Positions 1-6,328 of a stretch of DNA of 8,834 bases are shown here, piece after piece. The DNA is from an uncultured Acetatifactor sp. (lineage in GTDB: Bacteria > Bacillota > Clostridia > Lachnospirales > Lachnospiraceae), in assembly GCA_947626405.1 (NCBI GenBank), contig CANQSE010000074.1:1-8834 (forward strand). The letters are read 5' to 3'. Both the position numbers and the translations under genes were made by a program. The notes beneath the pieces were generated by a model. The model searched no databases, had not been told where the DNA came from, and saw only the letters and a list, made by a program, of their open reading frames with translations. Position 1 is the stretch's first letter. Every line of letters starts with the position of its first letter.

Positions 1-687
1 TTTGGCTCCAAAAGAAAAAAATGCGTCGTAAAGGGCGCTGATTTTGAGATTTATCCCGGCGAGAGCCTCGGGCTGGTGGGCGAGAGCGGCTGCGGAAAGA
101 CTACGCTCTCAAAGGCTGTTCTCGGGATGATTACCGACACGGAGGGGAAGGTGAGCCACTTTACCGAGCGCCCTCAGATGATTTTTCAGGACCCCTACAG
201 CAGCCTGAATCCTTCAAAGACCGTGGGATGGCTCCTTCAGGAGCCGCTCAGGGCGAGGGCAGCGCTTGATGGCTCTTTTTCAATGTCAGCGGCGGAAATG
301 GAGTCGTGCGCCCGCGACATGCTTAAGCGTGTCGGGATGGAGGAGGAATATTTTGCGAGAAAGCCCTCCCAGCTCTCCGGCGGCCAGAGACAGAGAGTGA
401 GCATTGCACAGGCGCTTATCACCCATCCCGGCTTTATTGTCGCGGATGAACCCGTGTCAGCGCTTGACGTCACAATGCAGGCGCAGATCATGTAGCTTAT
501 GCAGGGGCTGCAGGAGGAGATGAAGCTGACATATCTTTTTATATCCCATGACATCAACGTAATTTATAAGATGTGCGACAGGATTATGGTTATGAAGGAC
601 GGGGAAATAATAGAAAGCGGAGAGACGGAGGAAGTGTTTGCATCTCCAAGGCAGGAATACACCCGCGCCCTCCTTGCTCAGTCCTGA
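1..687 (+). pseudogene. Oligopeptide/nickel-type ABC transporter ATPase, 5' end outside window, interrupted by in-frame TAG
   Basis: The reading frame is open from base 1, so the true start lies upstream. It carries the full set of ABC ATPase motifs: Walker [10 protein letters not shown] (79-105), Q-loop with [10 protein letters not shown] (around 187-216), signature LSGGQRQR (373-396), Walker B with VADEP (439-453) followed by SALD, and H-loop ISHD (541-552). The sequence around the Q-loop and signature is typical of the DppF/OppF/NikE peptide-nickel family, which powers import through a membrane permease pair. A TAG codon at 493-495 falls between the D-loop and the H-loop, and conserved sequence resumes at once in the same frame (LMQGLQEE, then TYLFISHD) to a TGA at 685-687. 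The truncated product would lack the H-loop histidine and should not hydrolyse ATP normally. A restart at ATG 499 has no ribosome binding site. The C-terminus is short for OppF/DppF and closer to NikE length. The nonsense codon could be a recent mutation, a sequencing error or, least likely, a suppressed stop. Confidence 0.88.
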
Positions 688-707
688 AAAAACGAAGGAC
701 ATACTTT

Positions 708-757
708 ACCTCCCGAGGGCATAAAATACATTGCAGACAACCTTTGGGAGGTTTTTT
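708..757 (+). promoter_or_regulatory. Inverted repeat able to hide the ATPase ribosome binding site, ending in a T-run
   Basis: ACCTCCC at 708-714 is the exact reverse complement of GGGAGGT at 746-752, which contains the Shine-Dalgarno site of the calcium ATPase gene. Six T's follow (752-757). The same site can also join a smaller hairpin, AACCT (739-743) with AGGTT (749-753). The layout would suit translational masking or a weak long-loop terminator between the broken ABC gene and the ATPase. This is inferred from complementarity alone; the 31-base loop makes the long stem only moderately favourable. Confidence 0.4.
746..751 (+). promoter_or_regulatory. Ribosome binding site that fixes the GTG start of the calcium ATPase
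   Basis: GGGAGG lies seven bases before GTG at 759. No comparable site precedes the upstream in-frame ATG at 573, which would place 62 unrelated residues inside the overlapping ABC gene. It is also better than the ATG for residue 39, which would cut off the conserved N-terminal region. Confidence 0.85.
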
Positions 758-758
758 C

Positions 759-3470
759 GTGTTTGAACAATACAGCGTACAACGCACGGCGGACGAGACG
801 AGAACGGATGTCAGGAGGGGGCTTGGCGCGGCGGAGGCCGCGTCGCGTCTTAAGCGTGACGGAAAAAACGAAATGAAGGAGGCGCGTAAAAAGACTCTGC
901 CTGAAACATTTGCGGCGCAGTTAAATGATCCGCTGATTTATGTTCTGATAGTGGCGGCGGTTGTATCCGTACTTCTTGGAGAGCTGAGCGATGCAGCAAT
1001 CATCACGGTTGTTGTGCTTTTAAATGCCACTGTGGGAGTAATTCAGGAGGGCAAAGCCAGACGGGCGCTCGAATCCTTAAAGGAGCTTGCAAGTCCGAAG
1101 GCGATGGTAATAAGGGACGGGAAGCGCATGGAGATTCCCGCCGTTGAGCTTGTAAAGGGAGATCTCGTATACCTTGAGGCAGGGTGCAGGATCCCGGCGG
1201 ATCTGCGTCTTAGCGCGTCAATGAACCTGAAGACGGAGGAATCGACTCTGACCGGTGAATCTCAGCCCGTGGAGAAGGACGCTGATTTTATGGCGCCGGA
1301 GGGTAAAAGCATCCCTCTCGGTGACAGGCGTAACATGGCATATATGTCCACCATAGTCACATACGGCAGGGGCGAAGGAATTGTGACCGCCGTGGGAATG
1401 GATACGGAGCTTGGTCACATCGCCGCCATGATAACGGAGTCGGGGGAGGAGATAACGCCGCTTCAGAGACGGCTTGGGGAACTGGGAAAGCTGCTTAGCT
1501 TCCTTAGCCTTTTTTTGTGCGCCGCGCTGTTTGTAATAGCCGTGCTGCAGCAGAGAAACATACCCGAAATGCTTATCACAGCCATCAGTCTCGCGGTGGC
1601 TGCCGTTCCGGAGGGGCTGCCGGCGGTGGTTACGATCTGTCTGGCGCTGAGCGTTACAAGGATGGTAAGGGTGAACACCATCGTCCGCAGGCTGCCGTCC
1701 GTGGAAACGCTGGGGGCGGTCAGCGTTGTCTGCTCAGACAAGACGGGAACGCTGACACAAAACAGGATGACTGTGGAGACCTGTTATTTCTACGGCGAAA
1801 GAAGGGATGCAGCGTGCCTTCGCCTGGCTGATTTTCCCGATTTTTTTTACGGGATGACGGCATGCAACGACGCCGTGGCGCAGCAGGGGAGCAGGACGGG
1901 GGATCCCACGGAGCTTGCGCTTCTTGATCTTACGCAAAAGCTTGGCCTCGACAAGGAAGAACTGGAAAACAGCCTGCCGAGAATAGGGGAGCTTTCATTT
2001 GATTCGGAGCGAAAGATGATGACTACCCTGCACAGCAGGGCGCGCGGGCAGAGAGCGGAGCTTCGGGCTGCCAGCTCGTCGGCAGCCTTTGTAAGCTATA
2101 CAAAGGGAGCGCCGGACGAGGTCTTGAAGCTTTGCACGCATATACAGACACCAAACGGTCCGATGAAGATAACTGATGTCCACCGCCGGCAGATAGACAG
2201 GATCGTGGCGGAAATGTCCCAGGAAGCGCTTCGGACCCTGGCTGTGGCAATGCGCCTTGGAGTGAGCGTACCGGAGGAAAAGCAGCTTACCTTTCTTGGC
2301 GTGGTGGGGATGAGGGACCCCGCCAGACCGGAGGCCGCCCGCGCGGTATCGGATTTCAGGGAGGCCGGAGTCACTACTGTGATGATCACGGGAGATCATG
2401 TTGACACCGCCTTTGCCATAGGCAGACAGCTTGGGATCGTGCAGAGTGCCGGACAGTGCATGACGGGGGAGGAGCTGGATCGGCTGGATGACGGGGAGCT
2501 TTGCTGCCGGCTCGAGACGGTGAGAGTGTTTGCCAGAGTGTCCCCCGCGCAAAAGGTAAGGATCGTGGACGGCTTCAAACAGAGAGGGGAGATCGTGGCG
2601 ATGACGGGAGACGGCGTAAACGACGCGCCCTCTCTTAAAAAAGCAGACATAGGCATAGCAATGGGAATGAGCGGAACCGACGTGGCGAGGCAGGCGTCCG
2701 ACATGATCCTTACTGACGACAATTTTGCCACAATAAGGCGCGCCATAGAGGAGGGGAGGGGAGTTTACGAAAATATCAGAAAATCCGTGATTTTTCTGCT
2801 CTCCTCCAACCTGGGAGAGCTCATAACAATGTTTCTCGCAGTGATATGCGGTCTTGCCGCGCCCCTAAAATCCAGCCATATCCTATGGATCAACCTGATT
2901 ACGGATTCCCTTCCCGCCCTGGCTCTGGGAGTGGATAAAAATGACGGCGCGGCTCTGATGAGACAGCCGCCGAGAAAGGCGGACGAGAGCCTGTTTGCAA
3001 GGGGAGGCCTGTTGTGCACATGTTTTTATGGGGCGCTGATTGCGTTTATCAGCCTGACGGCATTTCTCATGCTGCCCTGCGCCGTGATACACAGGCAGGG
3101 AGTGCCGCTTAGCATCTATCAGATTTCACATGTGCTGCAAAACGCCGACCTGCTGTCAAAAGCGCAGACCTACGCGTTTACGGTGCTTGGAATGTCACAG
3201 CTTTTTCACGCGGTCGGGATGCGCGACGTACATAAATCCGTCTTCCGCATGGACCATATGTCGAATAAGCTGATGATTCTTGCCTGTGTCATAGGGTTTT
3301 TGCTGCAGTTTTCTGTGACGGAGGTGTCCGTCCTGGTGGGAGCCTTCGGAACGTCGCCACTGTCCCTGCAGGAGTGGCTACGGCTCATCGGGCTGTCTGC
3401 AATGCCGCTTCTCGCCCACGAGTTTATTGCGCTTACCGGATCGTCCCGACGACGCGGCGGACGAGAATAA
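759..3470 (+). CDS. P-type calcium-transporting ATPase (P2 type)
   Basis: This 903-residue inner-membrane pump is complete and of usual length for bacterial Ca2+ ATPases, which export Ca2+ using ATP. The N-terminal cation-ATPase domain comes first (about 5-55), then helices M1-M2 (58-97). The actuator domain carries TGES at 165-168. M3 (245-263) and M4 with PEGLP (E285) follow. The phosphorylation motif DKTGT has the catalytic D327. The nucleotide-binding domain carries KGAPDE at 449-454, and the hinge has TGDGVND at 616-622. Six C-terminal helices complete the ten. Cation ligands are visible: E285 in M4, N684 and E687 in M5 (SSNLGE), and N712, T715 and D716 in M6. By eye these match SERCA E309, N768, E771, N796, T799 and D800, supporting calcium rather than sodium-potassium or heavy-metal specificity. 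M8 has Q814 near the SERCA E908 position. No partner subunit is adjacent. It may be co-transcribed with the ABC remnant, since only 71 bases separate them. Manganese transport cannot be excluded. Confidence 0.95.
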   Translation: MFEQYSVQRTADETRTDVRRGLGAAEAASRLKRDGKNEMKEARKKTLPETFAAQLNDPLIYVLIVAAVVSVLLGELSDAAIITVVVLLNATVGVIQEGKARRALESLKELASPKAMVIRDGKRMEIPAVELVKGDLVYLEAGCRIPADLRLSASMNLKTEESTLTGESQPVEKDADFMAPEGKSIPLGDRRNMAYMSTIVTYGRGEGIVTAVGMDTELGHIAAMITESGEEITPLQRRLGELGKLLSFLSLFLCAALFVIAVLQQRNIPEMLITAISLAVAAVPEGLPAVVTICLALSVTRMVRVNTIVRRLPSVETLGAVSVVCSDKTGTLTQNRMTVETCYFYGERRDAACLRLADFPDFFYGMTACNDAVAQQGSRTGDPTELALLDLTQKLGLDKEELENSLPRIGELSFDSERKMMTTLHSRARGQRAELRAASSSAAFVSYTKGAPDEVLKLCTHIQTPNGPMKITDVHRRQIDRIVAEMSQEALRTLAVAMRLGVSVPEEKQLTFLGVVGMRDPARPEAARAVSDFREAGVTTVMITGDHVDTAFAIGRQLGIVQSAGQCMTGEELDRLDDGELCCRLETVRVFARVSPAQKVRIVDGFKQRGEIVAMTGDGVNDAPSLKKADIGIAMGMSGTDVARQASDMILTDDNFATIRRAIEEGRGVYENIRKSVIFLLSSNLGELITMFLAVICGLAAPLKSSHILWINLITDSLPALALGVDKNDGAALMRQPPRKADESLFARGGLLCTCFYGALIAFISLTAFLMLPCAVIHRQGVPLSIYQISHVLQNADLLSKAQTYAFTVLGMSQLFHAVGMRDVHKSVFRMDHMSNKLMILACVIGFLLQFSVTEVSVLVGAFGTSPLSLQEWLRLIGLSAMPLLAHEFIALTGSSRRRGGRE

Positions 3471-3521
3471 AATCGGTGGAGCTTTCGCGGTTTTAAATCA
3501 TTTTGACACAATAAATAAACG

Positions 3522-3573
3522 ATAAACAGACCATTGCCGCGCTTGTTTCAGAACGCGACAATGGTCTGTTTAT
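3522..3573 (+). repeat. 15-bp perfect inverted repeat, probable bidirectional terminator or operator
   Basis: The left arm at 3522-3536 (ATAAACAGACCATTG) is the exact reverse complement of 3559-3573. After a C/A mismatch, CGCG at 3538-3541 can pair with CGCG at 3554-3557 around a 12-base loop. It sits 52 bases after the calcium ATPase stop, as expected for its terminator. The T-run is not immediate, however: on the plus strand CTTTTTATT begins eight bases later (3581). On the minus strand the flank is T-rich with ATTTATTG. A protein-binding palindrome or a small repetitive element is the alternative. Confidence 0.6.
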
Positions 3574-3595
3574 GTCTGCACTTTTTATTGATAAT

Positions 3596-3622
3596 ATCGC
3601 TAATTATAAACAGCGGTTTTTT
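3596..3622 (+). terminator. Weak terminator-like stem with six T's
   Basis: ATCGCT at 3596-3601 can pair with AGCGGT at 3612-3617, using one G-T wobble and a ten-base loop, followed by T's through 3622. Placed after the larger inverted repeat, it may back up termination of the calcium ATPase transcript. The stem is short and AT-rich, so it may be chance. Confidence 0.25.
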
Positions 3623-3654
3623 GTCGTGATTGTTGTGTTTTTGTATATAATATC

Positions 3655-3683
3655 TTGACGTAAATCGGCTTGAAATATACAAT
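3655..3683 (+). promoter_or_regulatory. Sigma-A-type promoter for the lipoprotein gene pair
   Basis: TTGACG at 3655-3660 and TACAAT at 3678-3683 are separated by exactly 17 bases in AT-rich DNA, which is one mismatch per hexamer from consensus. Transcription would begin near 3690 and leave a leader of about 190 bases before the ATG at 3882. A perfect TATAAT also occurs at 3646-3651, but its best upstream hexamer, TTGTCG at 3621-3626, is 19 bases away, so that one is a weaker alternative. Confidence 0.65.
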
Positions 3684-3689
3684 ATTATT

Positions 3690-3867
3690 AAACTATTGCT
3701 GATTATTTCACAAAACGAATCTTGTTCGTTTGGGAATATGTGCAGGAGCGTCACAAATTGCCATGTTGGCGGATGAGAAATCGCATACGCGAAGAACTGT
3801 ATTTATACAGTTTTTTCTTCATCGCCCCGTCGTGTAAAAACACAAGGCGAATAAATTCGCCTGGAAT
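3690..3867 (+). promoter_or_regulatory. Structured 5' leader of the first lipoprotein gene, possible attenuator
   Basis: Several stems can be drawn by eye. AAACGAA 3713-3719 pairs with TTCGTTT 3725-3731 around a five-base loop. GCCA 3760-3763 pairs with TGGC 3767-3770. The terminator-like stem is at 3795-3812. GTGT 3832-3835 pairs with ACAC 3840-3843, and a final hairpin lies at 3845-3862. Some are mutually exclusive. GGC 3768-3770 plus GATGA 3772-3776 can instead pair with TCATC 3819-3823 plus GCC 3824-3826, and that GCC can also pair with GGC 3846-3848. No named riboswitch was recognised and no convincing leader peptide was found. Confidence 0.35.
3795..3816 (+). terminator. Terminator-like hairpin inside the leader
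   Basis: AACTGTA at 3795-3801 and TACAGTT at 3806-3812 form a perfect seven-pair stem with loop TTTA, and the T-run spans 3811-3816. It lies about 105 bases after the predicted start of transcription and 66 bases before the lipoprotein ATG, so it would act on the leader transcript as an attenuator, not at a gene end. The stem is AT-rich and of only modest stability. Pairing of GATGAGAAA (3772-3780) with 3814-3823 would occupy part of the T-run. Confidence 0.45.
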
Positions 3868-3872
3868 GGAGG
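3845..3872 (+). promoter_or_regulatory. Hairpin directly before the ribosome binding site of the first lipoprotein
   Basis: AGGCGAA at 3845-3851 pairs with TTCGCCT at 3856-3862 around loop TAAA (the A-T at the base of the loop could also pair). GGAGG follows at 3868-3872, nine bases before ATG 3882, confirming that start. The stem leaves the ribosome binding site exposed, so a role in stabilising the mRNA or in the folding switch of the leader is more likely than direct masking. Confidence 0.5.
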
Positions 3873-3881
3873 CATAACAAA

Positions 3882-6257
3882 ATGAAAAGACTCTCTCTTT
3901 CCATCATGTCAGGTTTGTGTATAACAGGGCTGCTGGGCATGCTTACAGGCTGCGGGCGGACGGAAGGCAGTCTGCCCGCTGACAATTCGACGCAATCCGA
4001 TGCACCCACTCCCGCAGACTGGGGGAAGGGTTTTGTCGTGGGGCCTGCAAAGGAGGGAGAGAGTCTTTACGTTACGGAGTATATTGACTTAAAACACGGG
4101 ACGGATCAAATTGTCACGGCTCAGAATAGAATTGACAGCAGAGTAAACGGGGAGCATTTTTATACACTGTGGTACAAAAGTATGGATCAGGGCGGCAGCT
4201 ATTGTCTTGATGTACATTCCCCCGGAAACGGAGAGCCGGAACAGACCATAGAGCTTGTTCCGCAGCAATGGGAGATTCCGGACGGGCATATTCGCAGCTT
4301 TGACAAGACGGGTGACGGCTTTGTCTTTCTGCTGGAAGCAGAGGATACATCCGACACACAGGAAGGTGATGAGCGTGGCGAAATCCTCCGGATTGTGTAT
4401 ACCGACGAACAGGGCGCCTTTTTATCCTCAACGGATCTGACCCCGATGCTGTCCGCGGATCTGGCCGCGCTGCTGTCCGCGGAGCAGATTGAAAGTATTC
4501 TGCGGGGAAGCTTCAGTATGTATCGTGACGGAGAGGGGTATTTGTATATATGTGCGGCAAGAGATACTGTGATGCTTGTGCTGGACGGAGACGGAAATTA
4601 TGTCACGCATTATGACTGCCCTGCCGGCAATCCCAACATGATTACTGACACAATACGGGAACCTGCAGCAGACATGAGCGGCCGGCTTGTCTTCCCCGTC
4701 GTGTATGGAAAAGACAGAATAGTACGCCTTATCGGCAGGGAGGGAAACACCTTAAAGGAGCTTGGCTCAGTAAATGAGATCATAACGGGAAAATGGTGCG
4801 GAATGTACGGCACAGAGATGTATTATGTGACCCAGGGCGGCTCTAACATGTCTCTTATGCGCTGGAATGTGTCAACGGGGCTTAGGGAGAGCGTGCTTAA
4901 TCTGGACGCGCTTGGCGTAGCGGACGACAAAGCTGTGGAAATGGTTATTGAGGGGGAGCGTAAGCTCTGCCTGCGAGTCCTGTACGGAGAGGAAGACTAT
5001 GAGTTGATGCTGTCGGATCAGCAGCCGGAGTACAAAGAAGCTGTGACTGTGGCTGCAATAGAAGCCGATAATGAAGGACTGTATTTGGAGCGCAGCATCT
5101 CAATGATGGCAAGAAAAGCCCCTCTGTATAAATATGTTCTTGAAAACGGTTCGGAGAGTGAAAGCAGAGAAGCATTCCGGACTCGGATCATGGCGGATAT
5201 CATTGCGGGAAACGGACCTGATATTCTGAGCGTATCAAGGGAAGATATGGCTGCTTTGGCGGACAAGGGTCTTCTGATGCCCATTGACCAGCTTGTCTCT
5301 CAGGAGACTCTCGATGCGGTGCTGCCGGCGATTATAGAGGAAGGGACTCTGGACGGAAAGCTGATGGGGATTGCCGTTGAAGCACGGTTCCACACACTCG
5401 TCACATCAACGGAAATCTGGCCCGGAGAAAGCTGGACTCTCGATGATGTCCTGAAGCTTGCAAAGGAGAAGGATGGTCTGGAGGAGATTTTTTCCTATGG
5501 CATGACATCGATGGATGAGGAATCGATCCTTGAGTCCCTGATAGGATATGATTTGGGAAACAGCCGTTTTCTTGACATGGAGAACCGTGTAAGCCGTTTC
5601 GAGCAGGGGAATTTTATGGAAGTTTTGGAAACTGTAAAACGTTTTTCGCCGGCGGGTACTTCTTCCAATTCAAATGAGCGGCCGACTGGATGGGAAAAGG
5701 TGAAAAAAGGAACTGTCCTGGCAGATGCTTTTTTACCGTCTACGAGCGATTTCTTTTATGGTTATGCGATGTTAGGCGAGAAATGTAACGTCGTAGGATA
5801 TCCGGTTGACAAAGGTTCCGGTAATTATATCGACGGAACCGGACTGCTGGTTGTAAATGCAAACGCCGCTGACCCACAGGCCGTATCAACGTTTCTTGAA
5901 TATCTGCTTTCATTTGAGGATCAATCGACTCTTGCCTATATGAGCGGCGGTGGAAGCTTAAGCGTGCGGGCGGATATGGCGGACAGATCAATAAAATATA
6001 ATGAAAATCTGAAGTGCTATGTATGGAAATCGGGAGATATTCAAAATGAGCTGGCGGGCCGCGAGGACGGCACAACCTACACGACGGAATATAATGATTT
6101 CCTTAGAAGCTGCAGACCCTGGAACGGAAACGATGTTATCTTTGATCTCGTATGGGATGAGGCGTCAGCCTTTTTTGCCGGAGACAAGGACGCCCTTTCC
6201 GTGACAAGGGCCATCGACAACCGTGTGCAGCTTTATCTGGACGAGATGTCGGAATGA
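3882..6257 (+). CDS. Lipoprotein with propeller-like N-terminal half and ABC solute-binding C-terminal half (first paralogue)
   Basis: This is a 791-residue surface lipoprotein. It has a signal peptide with lipobox LTGC, and the lipidated cysteine would be C24. A hydrophilic linker (about 25-45) follows. Residues from roughly 50 to 400 contain recurring strand-turn-strand units such as DGEGYLYI (from 215), VLDGDGNYV and SGRLVFP (from 266), then GMYGTEMYYV (from 307). They resemble blades of a beta-propeller, although no named family can be assigned by eye. The C-terminal half from about 415 resembles family 1 extracellular solute-binding proteins: FRTRIMADIIAGNGPDIL (432-449), a following ADKGLLMPID, ESWTLDDVL, NVVGYPVDKGSGNYID and the end VTRAIDNRVQLYLDE. 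That family normally runs about 400-450 residues, so this protein is nearly double. It presumably binds a ligand, perhaps a sugar or peptide, outside the membrane. No permease lies nearby. The next gene is its paralogue. Confidence 0.85.
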   Translation: MKRLSLSIMSGLCITGLLGMLTGCGRTEGSLPADNSTQSDAPTPADWGKGFVVGPAKEGESLYVTEYIDLKHGTDQIVTAQNRIDSRVNGEHFYTLWYKSMDQGGSYCLDVHSPGNGEPEQTIELVPQQWEIPDGHIRSFDKTGDGFVFLLEAEDTSDTQEGDERGEILRIVYTDEQGAFLSSTDLTPMLSADLAALLSAEQIESILRGSFSMYRDGEGYLYICAARDTVMLVLDGDGNYVTHYDCPAGNPNMITDTIREPAADMSGRLVFPVVYGKDRIVRLIGREGNTLKELGSVNEIITGKWCGMYGTEMYYVTQGGSNMSLMRWNVSTGLRESVLNLDALGVADDKAVEMVIEGERKLCLRVLYGEEDYELMLSDQQPEYKEAVTVAAIEADNEGLYLERSISMMARKAPLYKYVLENGSESESREAFRTRIMADIIAGNGPDILSVSREDMAALADKGLLMPIDQLVSQETLDAVLPAIIEEGTLDGKLMGIAVEARFHTLVTSTEIWPGESWTLDDVLKLAKEKDGLEEIFSYGMTSMDEESILESLIGYDLGNSRFLDMENRVSRFEQGNFMEVLETVKRFSPAGTSSNSNERPTGWEKVKKGTVLADAFLPSTSDFFYGYAMLGEKCNVVGYPVDKGSGNYIDGTGLLVVNANAADPQAVSTFLEYLLSFEDQSTLAYMSGGGSLSVRADMADRSIKYNENLKCYVWKSGDIQNELAGREDGTTYTTEYNDFLRSCRPWNGNDVIFDLVWDEASAFFAGDKDALSVTRAIDNRVQLYLDEMSE

Positions 6258-6281
6258 AATAAGCGGTCGGTTTGAAAGTAT

Positions 6282-6310
6282 AGTCCTTCGCCGTAAGGCG
6301 GAGGACTTTT
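6282..6310 (+). terminator. GUAA-capped stem-loop with short T-run between the two lipoprotein genes
   Basis: AGTCCTTCGCC at 6282-6292 pairs with GGCGGAGGACT at 6297-6307 (11 pairs, one T-G wobble) around the loop GTAA, followed by TTTT to 6310. It begins 24 bases after the first paralogue stop. The T-run is short, so partial read-through is likely, and expression of the second gene could be lowered instead of abolished. It could also be a 3'-end protecting hairpin. The ribosome binding site GGGAGGAG starts only four bases after the T-run (6314-6321). Confidence 0.7.
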
Positions 6311-6328
6311 CAAGGGAGGAGAAAAACA

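Noticed and set aside
681..700. GTCCT and AGGAC inverted repeat at the end of the ABC gene as a terminator
   Set aside because: Only five pairs with a ten-base loop and no T-run after it.
699..727. Promoter for the calcium ATPase with TAAAAT at 722-727
   Set aside because: The region 17 bases upstream (ACATAC) bears little resemblance to TTGACA, so a separate promoter cannot be supported.
1841..1848. Run of eight T's inside the calcium ATPase gene, a possible slippage site
   Set aside because: The frame is intact through it (FPDFFYGM) and homopolymers of this size occur by chance. Nothing points to programmed frameshifting.
1995..2552. Minus-strand open frame of 185 codons within the calcium ATPase
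   Set aside because: It lies wholly opposite a strongly conserved gene, lacks a ribosome binding site and domain-like sequence, and is best explained as a shadow of the real gene.
3503..3528. TTGACA at 3503-3508 as a promoter
   Set aside because: No -10 hexamer lies at 16-18 bases. The nearest A/T-rich candidate (TAAACA) is 14 bases away and falls inside the palindrome arm.
4448..4483. GCTGTCCGCGGA repeated 24 bases apart within the first lipoprotein
   Set aside because: It encodes two similar short helical turns (LSAD and LSAE) in frame, and a local coding repeat of this size needs no special explanation.
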